From an uncultured Blautia sp. (GTDB lineage: Bacteria; Bacillota_A; Clostridia; Lachnospirales; Lachnospiraceae), in the NCBI GenBank assembly GCA_905209435.1, contig CAJLTE010000013.1:1-48043 (forward strand): a stretch of DNA of 48,043 nt, read 5' to 3'. The notes under the pieces were generated by a model. The model had not been told where the DNA came from, ran no database searches, and saw only the letters and a program-made list of their open reading frames with translations. The position numbers and the translations under genes were made by a program. Of the stretch, positions 16,179-25,796 are shown piece after piece; positions within the stretch are counted from its first letter, which is position 1, and each line of letters opens with the position of its first letter.

Positions 16179-16275
16179 CTTCTTTTTGAGAAAAATTTCC
16201 GGATAAACTTCAACCACGTCAGCACCATAGTTTTACATCAATATTACACCAGCAATTTACTACACAATTTGGGAA

Positions 16276-16304
16276 TTGCAACCCAGATAAGAATATGTTA
16301 AGAT
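16276..16304 (+). promoter_or_regulatory. Promoter of thrH
   Basis: TTGCAA (16276-16281), 17 bases, TAAGAT (16299-16304), about 110 bases before the thrH start. Confidence 0.55.
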
Positions 16305-16345
16305 AGTTTCATTAAGTACAGCGATAAAACGCAAAAGTCTGTAAC

Positions 16346-16387
16346 TGTCAACAACTGCGGAACATTCCATAACAACAGTAGTTGACA
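16346..16387 (+). promoter_or_regulatory. Leader stem-loop before thrH
   Basis: TGTCAACAACTG (16346-16357) pairs with CAGTAGTTGACA (16376-16387), 11 of 12 pairs, with an 18-base loop. It lies between the promoter and the ribosome site and has no T run, so it could be an operator dyad or an mRNA structure. Confidence 0.5.
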
Positions 16388-16413
16388 AATAGATAAGAGG
16401 AGGAACTATCATT

Positions 16414-17016
16414 ATGTATATTACATGTCTTGACGTAGAAGGCGTATTAGTACCAGAGATCTGGATCGCATTTGCAGAAGCAAGCGGAATCCCGGAATTA
16501 AAGAAAACCACCCGTGATGAACCGGATTATGATAAGCTTATGAAATGGAGACTTGGGATTCTGAAAGAACACGGACTTGGTTTAAAAGAGATCCAGGACG
16601 TTATTGCAAAGATTGATCCGCTTCCAGGTGCGAAAGAATTCCTGGATGAACTTCGTTCTTTCTCTCAGGTGATCCTGATCAGTGATACTTTCACACAGTT
16701 TGCAGCACCACTGATGGAGAAACTTGGCAGACCTACTTTATTCTGCAATACCCTTGAAGTAGCTGAGAATGGTGAAATAACAGGCTTTAAGATGAGAGTG
16801 GAACAGTCCAAGTTAAGTACTGTAAAAGCATTACAGTCTATTGGTTTTGATACAATCGCAAGCGGCGATTCCTACAATGACCTTGGTATGATTCAGGCGA
16901 GCAAAGCAGGATTCCTGTTCCGCAGTACAGATAAGATCAAAGCTGATCACCCGGAGCTTCCGGCCTATGAAGAATATGATGAACTGCTGGCTGCTATTAA
17001 GAATGCGATGAAATAA
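16414..17016 (+). CDS. thrH: Phosphoserine phosphatase / homoserine phosphotransferase ThrH
   Basis: 200 residues of the HAD superfamily. The first motif is CLDVEGVLVPEIWIAFAE, with DxE instead of the usual DxD, the hallmark of ThrH. Motif II is LISDTF, the motif III lysine lies near SKLSTV, and motif IV is GDSYNDLGM. ThrH dephosphorylates phosphoserine and can pass the phosphate to homoserine, linking serine and threonine synthesis. AGAGGAGG lies before the ATG. Its gene is a single unit with its own promoter and a strong terminator; no other serine or threonine genes are near. Confidence 0.93.
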   Translation: MYITCLDVEGVLVPEIWIAFAEASGIPELKKTTRDEPDYDKLMKWRLGILKEHGLGLKEIQDVIAKIDPLPGAKEFLDELRSFSQVILISDTFTQFAAPLMEKLGRPTLFCNTLEVAENGEITGFKMRVEQSKLSTVKALQSIGFDTIASGDSYNDLGMIQASKAGFLFRSTDKIKADHPELPAYEEYDELLAAIKNAMK

Positions 17017-17065
17017 ATTAATTTTTGTAAAAATCTCAGACTGAAATTTTAACCCAGTATATACA

Positions 17066-17122
17066 GACAAAAAATCTGCAGATAAGATACCAGTTACATG
17101 ATATCTTCTGCAGATTTTTTTA
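17066..17122 (+). terminator. Bidirectional terminator between thrH and the M42 peptidase
   Basis: Long stem AAAATCTGCAGA-AAGATA paired with TATCTT-CTGCAGATTTT, with T runs on both strands; it serves the converging thrH and peptidase transcripts. Confidence 0.9.
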
Positions 17123-17177
17123 TTTAACTCAATGAAACAATTCCTCTCCAATTAGAACAGAAACGATTACTTTTGTA

Positions 17178-18197
17178 TTATTCCGTCACATACGCCTTCA
17201 CAAGCTCATACGTATTCTTTACCCCATCCATATGAGATCTCTCGTAATTATGAGATGCATAAACTCCCGGTCCGATCAGACCATGCCTGATATCATATCC
17301 GGCGCGGAGAGTTGCCTCTACATCAGAACCATAATGTGGATAAATATCAATCGCAAAGTCCAGATCATGTGCCTTCGCTGTGTTGACCAGCGCAGTGATG
17401 AGGTTATAGTTGTACGGACCGCCGGAATCTTTGGCACAGATAGAAACCATGCGCTCTGTGCATCCAAGGTCGGCTCCCACACATCCCATATCCACGGAGA
17501 TCATTTCCTCTGTGTCTGCCGGTACATAACTTCCGCCATGCCCAACTTCTTCATATACTGTGAAAAGCAATGACACCTTACGCTTCAATATAAGCCCCTC
17601 GTCTTTCACTGCCTTTGCCAGTCCCAGCAGAATCGCCGCGGAAAGTTTATCGTCCAGGAAACGGCTCTTAATATATCCGCTTTCAGTGATCACAGTTCGG
17701 GGATCCATAGCAATGATGTCTCCCACCTGGATACCCAGTGCTTTGATGTCATCTTTGGAATCCACATTCTCATCCAGCAGGATTTCCATATTCTCTTCTT
17801 TCTGTTCCACTTTCTCATCTGCCACATGAGAAGATGGTTCTGTATTCAGCACCACTCCTGTATAAACTCTGCCATCCCTGGTATGAACCGTACAGTTCTC
17901 TCCGTCCGCAGTTCTCCACTGGTGACCACCCAGGGTTGTCGGACGGAGACGCCCATTATCCTTTATAGAGCGTACCATTGCCCCCAACGTATCAACATGA
18001 GATGCCAGAATCAGTGGATTTCCCTTACCGCCAATGTTCACCAGTACATTTCCTTTATTGGAAAGTTCCGGTTCATATCCCATTTCTTTCAGTGTTTCCA
18101 GCAGATATTCTGCAGCTTTTTCCGTATAACCGGACGGACTTGGAATCGCTGTCAGTTTCTTTAACTGCTCCCCTATAAACTCAAGATTTTTTTTCAT
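17178..18197 (-). CDS. M42 family metallo-aminopeptidase
   Basis: 339 residues. ASHVDTLGAMV near residues 65-75 gives the first metal His and Asp, SRFLDDKLSA the bridging Asp, 'VYEEVGHGG' the catalytic Glu pair, VDMGCVGAD another ligand region and ASHNYERSH the last His. M42 enzymes are cytoplasmic dizinc or dicobalt aminopeptidases that form tetrahedral particles and trim short peptides; some were first named glucanases. The length is typical. A GAGAGGA ribosome site precedes the ATG. Its neighbours, a NUDIX gene and the opp importer, fit a role in peptide use, but no operon link is certain. Confidence 0.93.
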   Translation of the reverse strand: MKKNLEFIGEQLKKLTAIPSPSGYTEKAAEYLLETLKEMGYEPELSNKGNVLVNIGGKGNPLILASHVDTLGAMVRSIKDNGRLRPTTLGGHQWRTADGENCTVHTRDGRVYTGVVLNTEPSSHVADEKVEQKEENMEILLDENVDSKDDIKALGIQVGDIIAMDPRTVITESGYIKSRFLDDKLSAAILLGLAKAVKDEGLILKRKVSLLFTVYEEVGHGGSYVPADTEEMISVDMGCVGADLGCTERMVSICAKDSGGPYNYNLITALVNTAKAHDLDFAIDIYPHYGSDVEATLRAGYDIRHGLIGPGVYASHNYERSHMDGVKNTYELVKAYVTE

Positions 18198-18283
18198 TGC
18201 TGTTTTCCTCTCATTGTTTTGTATCTTCTGTTTTATGGCAGAAAGAAAGCGCCCAGACTATTATCAACAAACAATGTCGGAAA

Positions 18284-18787
18284 TTACATTTCAAATGCTT
18301 TCTTTATGCTGTCATAATGTAGAAATTTTCCCTCTGCTGCAAATGCTTTGATCTGATCAACTGTGGCAAACATATATCCGTCAGTTTCTTCTGTCTGCAA
18401 ATGTAAATCTTTCTCATCAACATCCATGACAAAACGATATACATCCACAAAATAATTGTCACCCTCACCCAGATTCTCTCTCTTATAAGTAAATAAATAA
18501 CCACCATCTGCATTTCTTGCATCAAGTCCTGTTTCTTCTCTTACCTCACGCAGAACAGCCTCATAAGATTCCTCTCCTGCCTGTGCAGCACCGCCGGATA
18601 CTTCCCACCATCCTGGTGCCCATGCTTTTGTCATGACACGTTTGGTGATCAGAAAAGTACCATCGGGTCTGGCTACTACACCAAGCACAGTCAGATGATA
18701 CTCTCCGTCCTTCAGACACCAGTCATTCCTTTTCATTGTACGTCCTGTCGGCTTCTTATCCTTATCGTAAATATCCCAAAATTCCAT
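18284..18787 (-). CDS. NUDIX hydrolase
   Basis: 167 residues. The NUDIX box GAAQAGEESYEAVLREVREE is complete, with the metal-binding REVREE helix. The N-terminus (MEFWDIYDKDKKPTGRTMKR) resembles the isopentenyl-diphosphate isomerase-like NUDIX branch, whose members often have unknown substrates. It could clean up nucleoside diphosphate derivatives. It is followed 86 bases later by the M42 peptidase on the same strand. Confidence 0.9.
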   Translation of the reverse strand: MEFWDIYDKDKKPTGRTMKRNDWCLKDGEYHLTVLGVVARPDGTFLITKRVMTKAWAPGWWEVSGGAAQAGEESYEAVLREVREETGLDARNADGGYLFTYKRENLGEGDNYFVDVYRFVMDVDEKDLHLQTEETDGYMFATVDQIKAFAAEGKFLHYDSIKKAFEM

Positions 18788-19028
18788 TTTCTGTATCTCC
18801 CTGTAAAATCACTGCCGTACATATTCTGCCGGATTTTATATCTCAAAATTCTCCAGATAAAAATCGCTTCAGATTATTTTCTTTCAGAAAACTCCCCTGC
18901 AGATACAATAGTGGCAAATAGTATCGATTACTTTTTATCATATCATTTAATGGTTTTTTATGCAAACATATACTGCAAATTTACTTTTTTCTTCTACCCT
19001 TTTATCATAAAAAAGTGATGGCATAAAG
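18788..19028. other. Intergenic stretch before the NUDIX gene
   Basis: AT-rich DNA holding the NUDIX ribosome site (AGGGAGA on the minus strand) and no ORF with a credible start. I could not place a convincing promoter. Confidence 0.4.
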
Positions 19029-19080
19029 CAAAACAGCTCCATACAGAGAATCTTAAATTCTTCTGCATAGAGCTGTTTTT
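19029..19080 (-). terminator. Terminator of oppA
   Basis: AAAACAGCTC pairs with GAGCTGTTTT, with inner CAGA/TCTG pairs, about 60 bases after the oppA stop; T runs lie on both strands. Confidence 0.85.
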
Positions 19081-19140
19081 ACTTTCACAAATTATGCATT
19101 TTTATGCAAGAATGCAAAACCACTTTCTCTGTCTCAGATC

Positions 19141-20805
19141 TTATTCCTGGGTTGTGTATCCGAAGAAGAAGTATCCAAGAGGTGTATAATACATGCCTTT
19201 AATATTATCTTTCAGCATGTATGGCTGTGTATAGAAGTACAGAGGAGCCAGTACATTGTCCTCACCGATGAGGATATCTTCTGCTGCATGGAATGCTTTC
19301 ATACGTTCTGTCTGATCAGAAGTAGCTTTTGCTGCATCGATCTGTGCATCGTAATCCGGATTAGAGTACTGAGCGTCATTGTTTCCGCCGCCTGTGTACC
19401 ACATATCAAGGAATGAGCAAGGATCATTGTAGTCACCGATCCATCCGTTACGTGCGATCTGGAAATCACCATTCTTTCTGTTCTGGAGGAATACATTCCA
19501 GTCCTGGTTGTCCAGATTTACAGTTACGCCAAGTTCTTTCTGCCACATGTTCTGAAGTGCTTCAGCAATCTTTTTGTGTTTGTCATCTGTATTATACAGA
19601 TATTCAACTGTCGGGAAGCCTTCGCCGTTTGGATATCCTGCATCTGCAAGGATCTGACGGGCCTCTTCACAGTTCTTCTCATAATCTTCTTCAGCTACGC
19701 TGTAATATTCGCCGCCTACTGTACGGAAGTCATCTCCGCTTGCTCCGTCTGCGTCATAGATACCAGCCGGAACATATCCTGTTGCAGGAACTTCACCGGA
19801 CTGAGTAACGTTATCTACGATATAGTTACGGTCAATTACAAGTGAGAATGCTTTACGGATTGCAGGGTCAGAGAATACTTCGTCTTGTGTATTGAAGCAT
19901 ACATAATATGTTCCAATGTAGTCAGCAATATTAAGTTCTCCGGATGCAAGGTAAGTAGCAACTTCGTCTACCGGAAGGTTCTCGATGAAATCAAGTTCTC
20001 CGTTGTTGTATCCTTTAAGGATCGCATTGTTATCGTCCAGAAGTGCAAATTTAATTGTGTCCGGTCCAAGGTTCTCATAATCATAGTAGTTCTCATTCTT
20101 TTCCATAAGAATGTAGGAGTTATGAGACCATTCTTTCATCTTGTAAGGTCCGTTGCTGATATAAGTTGCAGGATCAAATGTCCAGTTTTCGCTTCCCTCT
20201 ACCATATCTTTACGAACAGGGAAGGTTGCCGGGAATGCCATGATCTCTTCAAAATACGGGCAGTCATAAGTTAAATCGATCTGAAGAGTAGTATCATCAG
20301 TAGCTTTGATTCCAAGGGTATCAGGATCAGCACTTCCGTCAGCTACTTCTGCATATCCTTTTACCATGTCGATCATGTAGCAGTAGTCTGCTGCTGTTTC
20401 AGGGTTTGCCAGACGTTTCCAGGAGTACTCAAAGTCTCCTGCTGTTACGGCCTGTCCGTCAGACCATTTGATACCGTCACGAAGATGTACAGTATAAGTT
20501 ACTGTTCCGTCATCGTTTGTCTCTTTATCCCAGGATTCAGCCTGTCCTGGAACTGTAACAGCATTTCCCTCACCGTCGTCTGCCCATTTGATCAGACCTT
20601 CGAACATATGGTGGCACATGATAGAACCATCCATTGCTGTATTCAGTGCAGGGTCGATACTCTGTGGTTCAGATGCGATACAGAGGTTCAGATTAAATCC
20701 GTCTGTTGATTCGCTCTCTGCTGCCATTACAGGTGCTGTAGCTGCCATGCTTGCTACCAGAGCTGCTGACAGAGCCAGAGACATAATTGTTTTTGCCTTT
20801 CTCAT
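19141..20805 (-). CDS. oppA: Oligopeptide ABC transporter substrate-binding protein
   Basis: 554 residues of the SBP class 5 family. 'LNLCIASEPQSIDPALNTAM' starts the mature fold, 'YTVHLRDGIKWSDGQAVTAG' is the family signature, and 'DYCYMIDMVKGYAEV' follows. The protein binds peptides outside the membrane for OppBCDF. The signal peptide (MRKAKTIMSLALSAALVASM...APVMA, then AESES) has no lipobox cysteine, which is odd for a Gram-positive binding protein: it would be released or held by other means. It has its own promoter (20897-20869) and lies after oppF, separated by about 280 bases. Confidence 0.93.
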   Translation of the reverse strand: MRKAKTIMSLALSAALVASMAATAPVMAAESESTDGFNLNLCIASEPQSIDPALNTAMDGSIMCHHMFEGLIKWADDGEGNAVTVPGQAESWDKETNDDGTVTYTVHLRDGIKWSDGQAVTAGDFEYSWKRLANPETAADYCYMIDMVKGYAEVADGSADPDTLGIKATDDTTLQIDLTYDCPYFEEIMAFPATFPVRKDMVEGSENWTFDPATYISNGPYKMKEWSHNSYILMEKNENYYDYENLGPDTIKFALLDDNNAILKGYNNGELDFIENLPVDEVATYLASGELNIADYIGTYYVCFNTQDEVFSDPAIRKAFSLVIDRNYIVDNVTQSGEVPATGYVPAGIYDADGASGDDFRTVGGEYYSVAEEDYEKNCEEARQILADAGYPNGEGFPTVEYLYNTDDKHKKIAEALQNMWQKELGVTVNLDNQDWNVFLQNRKNGDFQIARNGWIGDYNDPCSFLDMWYTGGGNNDAQYSNPDYDAQIDAAKATSDQTERMKAFHAAEDILIGEDNVLAPLYFYTQPYMLKDNIKGMYYTPLGYFFFGYTTQE

Positions 20806-20868
20806 TACTTGTCCTCCTTTATTGTGGTTTTCGCTCTATGAGAGTAAGCGATTTGTATTATAAATTCC

Positions 20869-20897
20869 ATTATACAGGAACCAAATACCTATGTTAA
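20869..20897 (-). promoter_or_regulatory. Promoter of oppA
   Basis: On the minus strand TTAACA (20897-20892), 17 bases, TATAAT (20874-20869). A separate oppA promoter would allow more binding protein than permease. The stretch 20898-21089 holds no gene; a copy of the repeat TGTCAAGCGGATAAAA is at 21061. Confidence 0.65.
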
Positions 20898-21089
20898 GTT
20901 TTTTCTTTCGCAATTTTATCCATAATTGCACCAATAATTTTGTTAATTATTACATATTTTCTGTTCTTTTTATCTTTGCTGCCGTTCACAAATAATTCTC
21001 ATTCTACTTTCTGATATTCCGAAAGCACTCTGACAAATAATCCCAGCAGAAAGATTTCACTGTCAAGCGGATAAAATTAACCAAATAGA

Positions 21090-22103
21090 TTATTTATCCA
21101 GAAGATGACATGCTGCCCAGTGTCCAGGTTCATGTTCCTTGAACTGCGGCATCTCCTCACTGCACTTCTGTGTCGCATATGGACATCTGGTGTGGAAACG
21201 GCATCCGCTCGGCGGATTCATCGGGCTCGGCACATCTCCCTCAAGGATAATACGTTTTCTGGTACGGCTCAGCTTAGGATCCGGTACCGGAACTGCAGAG
21301 AGAAGTGTCTGTGTATATGGATGGATCGGATGACGGTTCAGCTCATAGCTCTCGCCAAGCTCTACCAGAGATCCCAGATACATAACACCGATTCTGTTGG
21401 AAATATGACGTACAACTGACAGGTCATGGGCAATGAACAGATAAGTCAGTCCCATCTCTGCCTGCATATCCTCCAGCATATTTACTACCTGTGACTGAAT
21501 AGAAACATCCAAAGCGGAGATTGGCTCATCACATACGATGAATTCCGGTTTTACAGCAAGTGCACGGGCAATACCGACACGCTGCTGCTGTCCGCCGGAG
21601 AACTCATGAGGATAGCGGTTTGCATGCTCAGTATTTAATCCTACTCTTGCAAGCAGGCCTTTGATCATATCCGCACGGTCCTTCTTATTTGCAGCCAGTT
21701 TATGAATATCAATTGCCTCACCGATGATCTCTCCGACAGTCATACGAGGATCCAAAGACGCTGACGGGTCCTGGAAAATGATCTGCATTTTCTTACGGTA
21801 AGGAAGCATATTTACAGATTTCGCTTTACCGAGAGGCTTTCCATTCTTATCCAACGGATTGTCAAAGATCGTCTGTCCGTCATAGACGATTTTACCGCCA
21901 GTCGGCTCATACAGTCTGAGGATGGTTCTTCCCAGAGTTGTTTTACCACATCCGGACTCACCTACCAGACCTAAAGTTTCTCCTTTTTTAATATAAAGAG
22001 AAACATCCTGAACTGCCTGAACGCCTGGTCCGTTTGTCCCTTTAATCGGAAAGTATTTACGTAAATTCTCTATCTCGACAAGTTTCTTTTCTTCATTTGC
22101 CAT
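21090..22103 (-). CDS. oppF: Oligopeptide ABC transporter ATP-binding protein OppF
   Basis: 337 residues. Walker [10 protein letters not shown], signature [14 protein letters not shown], Walker [12 protein letters not shown], and the C-terminal oligopeptide/dipeptide extension with cysteines ([16 protein letters not shown]) that binds an iron-sulfur cluster in some Opp/Dpp ATPases. It powers peptide uptake together with OppD. It starts one base after oppD ends and is the last gene of the membrane-complex operon. Confidence 0.95.
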   Translation of the reverse strand: MANEEKKLVEIENLRKYFPIKGTNGPGVQAVQDVSLYIKKGETLGLVGESGCGKTTLGRTILRLYEPTGGKIVYDGQTIFDNPLDKNGKPLGKAKSVNMLPYRKKMQIIFQDPSASLDPRMTVGEIIGEAIDIHKLAANKKDRADMIKGLLARVGLNTEHANRYPHEFSGGQQQRVGIARALAVKPEFIVCDEPISALDVSIQSQVVNMLEDMQAEMGLTYLFIAHDLSVVRHISNRIGVMYLGSLVELGESYELNRHPIHPYTQTLLSAVPVPDPKLSRTRKRIILEGDVPSPMNPPSGCRFHTRCPYATQKCSEEMPQFKEHEPGHWAACHLLDK

Positions 22104-22104
22104 A

Positions 22105-23112
22105 TCAGTTCTCCTCCTTGCCCATCAGTTCCTGAACACGCAGCCAGCAGGCTGAACGGTGTTTTTCGCCTACTTCCACATAAGGAGGCATCTTCTTCAG
22201 ACAGATTTTCATGCAATGCTCACATCGTGGTGCAAATGGACAGCCTTCCGGTGGATTCAGCATATCGACCGGAGTACCCTCAATCGGGATCAGTCGCTCA
22301 TAACTCTCTGCATCTACACGAGGCATGGAACGCAGAAGTCCTTTTGTATACGGATGTGCAGGTTCATAGAAAATATCATCAACAGGTCCCTGCTCTACGA
22401 TACGTCCTGCATACATAACGGAAACCTTGTCACAAATATCTGCAACAACACCCAGGTTATGAGTGATAAAAATGATTCCCATCTTTGTCTTCTTCTGCAG
22501 GTCTTTCATCAGATCAAGGATCTGTGCCTGGATGGTAACATCCAGGGCTGTGGTCGGTTCATCTGCAATCAGAAGCTGCGGATGACAGATCAGGCCCATG
22601 GCGATCATAACTCGCTGGCGCATACCGCCGGAGAACTCATGAGGGTACTGCTTCATACGCTTCTCTACATTATTAATACCAACCATTTCCATCATTTCCA
22701 TGGCACGCTTCTCAGCTTCTTCCTTGCTGATCTTTTTATCATGAGCACGAAGTGCTTCTACTAACTGATTTCCGATAGTGTAAACCGGGTTTAAACAGGT
22801 CATCGGATTCTGGAAGATCATCGCTACTTTACTTCCACGGAATTCTGTCATCTGGTCTTTGGTAAAAGACAGGACATCCTGTCCTTCAAAAGTAATGGAA
22901 CCTCCGACAACCTTACCAGGAGACTGAAGAAGTCCCATAATGGAGTAGGCTTCCTGGCTCTTACCGGAACCGGATTCTCCTACTACTCCCATAACTTCGC
23001 CGTAGTCCAGATCGTAGGAGATGCCTCCTACTGCCTTAACTTCACCGGCCGGTGTAAAGAAGGAGACTTTTAAGTCTTTTACTTCTAATAATTTATTTTT
23101 CTGTTCAGACAT
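22105..23112 (-). CDS. oppD: Oligopeptide ABC transporter ATP-binding protein OppD
   Basis: 335 residues. Walker A GESGSGKSQ, signature FSGGMRQRVMIAMGL, Walker B LIADEPTTALD, and a cysteine-bearing C-terminal tail (EGCPFAPRCEHCMKIC). It pairs with OppF as the second ATPase. The start has a GGAGGAGA ribosome site, and the gene lies 15 bases after oppC. Confidence 0.95.
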   Translation of the reverse strand: MSEQKNKLLEVKDLKVSFFTPAGEVKAVGGISYDLDYGEVMGVVGESGSGKSQEAYSIMGLLQSPGKVVGGSITFEGQDVLSFTKDQMTEFRGSKVAMIFQNPMTCLNPVYTIGNQLVEALRAHDKKISKEEAEKRAMEMMEMVGINNVEKRMKQYPHEFSGGMRQRVMIAMGLICHPQLLIADEPTTALDVTIQAQILDLMKDLQKKTKMGIIFITHNLGVVADICDKVSVMYAGRIVEQGPVDDIFYEPAHPYTKGLLRSMPRVDAESYERLIPIEGTPVDMLNPPEGCPFAPRCEHCMKICLKKMPPYVEVGEKHRSACWLRVQELMGKEEN

Positions 23113-23127
23113 GATTCTCCTCCTCTC

Positions 23128-24483
23128 TTATTTCTTAAGTTTCGGGTCAAGTGCATCACGCAGACCATCGCCGAACAGGTTAAATGCAAGAATCATTACA
23201 CTGAGGACTACAGACGGAACGATCAGTCTGTAAGTGTATGTATACATACCGCTTAATGCGTCTGTTGCCATAGATCCAAGGCTTGGAAGCGGTGCAGATA
23301 CACCAACACCAAGATAGGAAAGAAATGACTCCAGGAAGATTGCAGACGGAATCTGCAGGCAGGTTGTTACAACGATCTGTCCGATACAGTTCGGAAGCAG
23401 ATGACGACGGATGATACGTCCGCCTGAAGCACCAAGTGCTCTGGCTGCAGTTACATATTCCTGCTGTTTCAGCTGAAGTACCTGTCCACGGATGATACGG
23501 CTCATAGTTACCCAGTACAGAAGACCGAAAGCAATGAACATGGAGATCAGGTTCGGACCAAGTACATTGGCAAAGGATTTCAACGGACCGCCGCCCGGAG
23601 AGTTGATATATTCTGTCAGGATCGGTTTCAGTGCAGTTGCGATCAGAAGTACGACCAACATTTCAGGAACTGCATAGATCAGCTCTACGATACGCTGCAT
23701 CACTGCATCAACCTTGCCGCCACAGTAACCGGAGATCGCACCGTACAGTGCACCAATGATCAGTACGAGAAGTGCTGCAAATACACCAACTGACATAGAA
23801 ACTCGTGCGCCATACATAACACGGACAAGAATATCACGTCCGTACATATCTGTTCCAAAGACATGTGGGAATACTTTCTCACCGGATGCCTTTCGCTCCA
23901 GTTCTTCTTTTGAATAGCCAAAGATATGTTTCTTGATTCCCAGTTCCTTACGGACTGTATCAGGATCTACACTTTCTTCAGACTCACTGCTAGTATCTTT
24001 TGCTGCTGTTTTTGCTTTTGCACGAAGGATTGCTTCATCTTTTTTGGTAAACTTCTCACCTTTGGATTCTGCTTCTGCCTTTGCCTGTTCGATCATCGCA
24101 TCTATGTCTACAACCTCACTCTCGGTTCTGGATGCAATCTCTTCATCTACACGCTGCTGGTCTTCCAGTGTGTAATGATATGGAAACAGGTTCTCAGCAC
24201 CATCGTTAAATTCATCATATCCATATGGGATCAGAAGTGGTCCGACAAACGCAAACAGGAACAGGAATATAATGACTCCAAGTGCGACCATTGCCACAAC
24301 ATTCTTCTTTAATCTTCTCCAGGCATCTTTCCAGTAAGATACACTCTGGCGGTCCTGGATAAAGTCTTCTTTCTCCTGACTGGAAGCAGGTGCAAAATCA
24401 TCCGCAGTCATTTCCTGCAGAAGGTTCTCAATATCCGGCTGAAGACTTACCGGACATTTCTTAATCTTCTTATTCTCTGCCAT
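23128..24483 (-). CDS. oppC: Oligopeptide ABC transporter permease OppC with a large insertion
   Basis: 451 residues, about 150 more than a usual OppC. The soluble N-terminus (1-60) is followed by the first membrane helix (62-84). Residues about 105-205 form an inserted charged, helical stretch (ESEVVDIDAMIEQAKAEAES and beyond) that would face outside. The canonical part then starts at 'VFGTDMYGRDILVRVMYGAR', with five more helices and the EAA loop (AARALGASGGRIIRRHLLPN). It forms the channel with OppB. The insertion may contact the unusual, non-lipidated binding protein. It begins two bases after oppB. Confidence 0.93.
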   Translation of the reverse strand: MAENKKIKKCPVSLQPDIENLLQEMTADDFAPASSQEKEDFIQDRQSVSYWKDAWRRLKKNVVAMVALGVIIFLFLFAFVGPLLIPYGYDEFNDGAENLFPYHYTLEDQQRVDEEIASRTESEVVDIDAMIEQAKAEAESKGEKFTKKDEAILRAKAKTAAKDTSSESEESVDPDTVRKELGIKKHIFGYSKEELERKASGEKVFPHVFGTDMYGRDILVRVMYGARVSMSVGVFAALLVLIIGALYGAISGYCGGKVDAVMQRIVELIYAVPEMLVVLLIATALKPILTEYINSPGGGPLKSFANVLGPNLISMFIAFGLLYWVTMSRIIRGQVLQLKQQEYVTAARALGASGGRIIRRHLLPNCIGQIVVTTCLQIPSAIFLESFLSYLGVGVSAPLPSLGSMATDALSGMYTYTYRLIVPSVVLSVMILAFNLFGDGLRDALDPKLKK

Positions 24484-24485
24484 GA

Positions 24486-25436
24486 TCAGTCTCCTCCCTT
24501 TGTCAGGCTGATTCTCGGGTCAGCTACCTTATAGAGGATATCTACGACCAGATTCATCAGAATAATAAATGTTGCAAGGAAAATCGTAGTTCCCATAATA
24601 ACCGGATAATCACGGTTCTGAATGGACTGTACGAAATAACGTCCAAGTCCCGGGATAGAGAATACACTCTCTACTACGAAACCACCGCATAAAGTAAATG
24701 CAACCTGCGGTCCCAGGTAAGTAATAACCGGGATCAGGGCATTTCTTAATGCATGTTTGAAGATAATCTTCTTATTCTTAAGACCTTTTGCTCTGGCTGT
24801 TTTAATATATTCCTGGCTTAAGGAATCCAGCATAGCAGAACGGGTCTGGCGTGCGGTATAGCACATCGGGTAAAAGCCCAGTGCAAAACACGGAAGGATA
24901 TAAGCTCTGATCCCCTGTGATGCATCAAAAAGGGACGGGAACAGATTCATTGAGCGGTCTCCTGTAAGTGTTACGAGAAGAACAGATGCAACTACGAAAC
25001 TCGGCATGGAAATACCAAGAGTACAGATGACTCTCAGAATACTGTCTGTAAGTTTTCCTCTCTTAAATGCAGCAAGACATCCAAGAGGTACACCTACGAT
25101 AATTGCCCATAACAGTGCAAGGGCACCTACCTTTGCAGATACCGGGAACATCTCAACGATGATATCCAAAACTGCGCGGTTTTTCTGCATCTTCAGGGAC
25201 ACGCCAAAGTCACCATGTAGAATATTTTTCAGATACATAAAAAGCTGAACATGAACCGGCTTATCCAATCCATATTTCGCATTCAACGCTGCCAGTGTTG
25301 CGGCAGATGGCGTTTTCTCGCTGAGCCACGGGCTTCCAGGCACAGCGTTCATCAGAAGAAATGTAAGGCATGCTACCAGAAAGATTGTAAGCAATGCCAT
25401 TGCAAATCTCTTTAAGAAGTATTTAGCGTTAGCCAT
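24486..25436 (-). CDS. oppB: Oligopeptide ABC transporter permease OppB
   Basis: 316 residues with six membrane helices. 'MNAVPGSPW' after the first helix and the EAA loop 'YIKTARAKGLKNKKIIFKHA' are typical of OppB/DppB. It is the first gene of the opp operon, following the promoter at 25591-25562; the ribosome site is AAGGAAG. Confidence 0.95.
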   Translation of the reverse strand: MANAKYFLKRFAMALLTIFLVACLTFLLMNAVPGSPWLSEKTPSAATLAALNAKYGLDKPVHVQLFMYLKNILHGDFGVSLKMQKNRAVLDIIVEMFPVSAKVGALALLWAIIVGVPLGCLAAFKRGKLTDSILRVICTLGISMPSFVVASVLLVTLTGDRSMNLFPSLFDASQGIRAYILPCFALGFYPMCYTARQTRSAMLDSLSQEYIKTARAKGLKNKKIIFKHALRNALIPVITYLGPQVAFTLCGGFVVESVFSIPGLGRYFVQSIQNRDYPVIMGTTIFLATFIILMNLVVDILYKVADPRISLTKGGD

Positions 25437-25561
25437 ATTTTTTTTCCTTTCTTCCTTTTATTGCTTTTCGCTTTGTGGAGATATTTTTTGTTACTGTATA
25501 AACAGTAGCTGTTTTTCTGCTATTATTTCGTATGTTTTCTAGCTGTGCAGATATAAAAGAA

Positions 25562-25591
25562 ATTATACCATACTTTCTCATACTGTTTCAA
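25562..25591 (-). promoter_or_regulatory. Promoter of the oppBCDF operon
   Basis: On the minus strand TTGAAA (25591-25586), 18 bases, TATAAT (25567-25562). The leader of about 125 bases contains a small ACTGTTTATACAGT hairpin (around 25495-25510). Confidence 0.6.
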
Positions 25592-25712
25592 GCTAATAGT
25601 ACTGGAAAATGTTTACGCTTTAATTTGTTAAATTTTTCTAAAAAATCTAAATTTTTCAGAAAAAATATTCAGGCACTCCGAAAAATATATTTAAAATCCC
25701 TGCATCCTTGCA

Positions 25713-25741
25713 TTGAAATTAAAACATTTATTCAGTATAAT
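25713..25741 (+). promoter_or_regulatory. Promoter of pgi
   Basis: TTGAAA (25713-25718), 17 bases, TATAAT (25736-25741): full -10 consensus, 55 bases before the start codon. The rest of 25437-25796 is AT-rich spacer shared by the divergent opp and pgi promoters. Confidence 0.75.
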
Positions 25742-25796
25742 CAATATTAACAACTGTATCCCTACAGTTACAGTTATCTAAAGGAGGAATATTATT

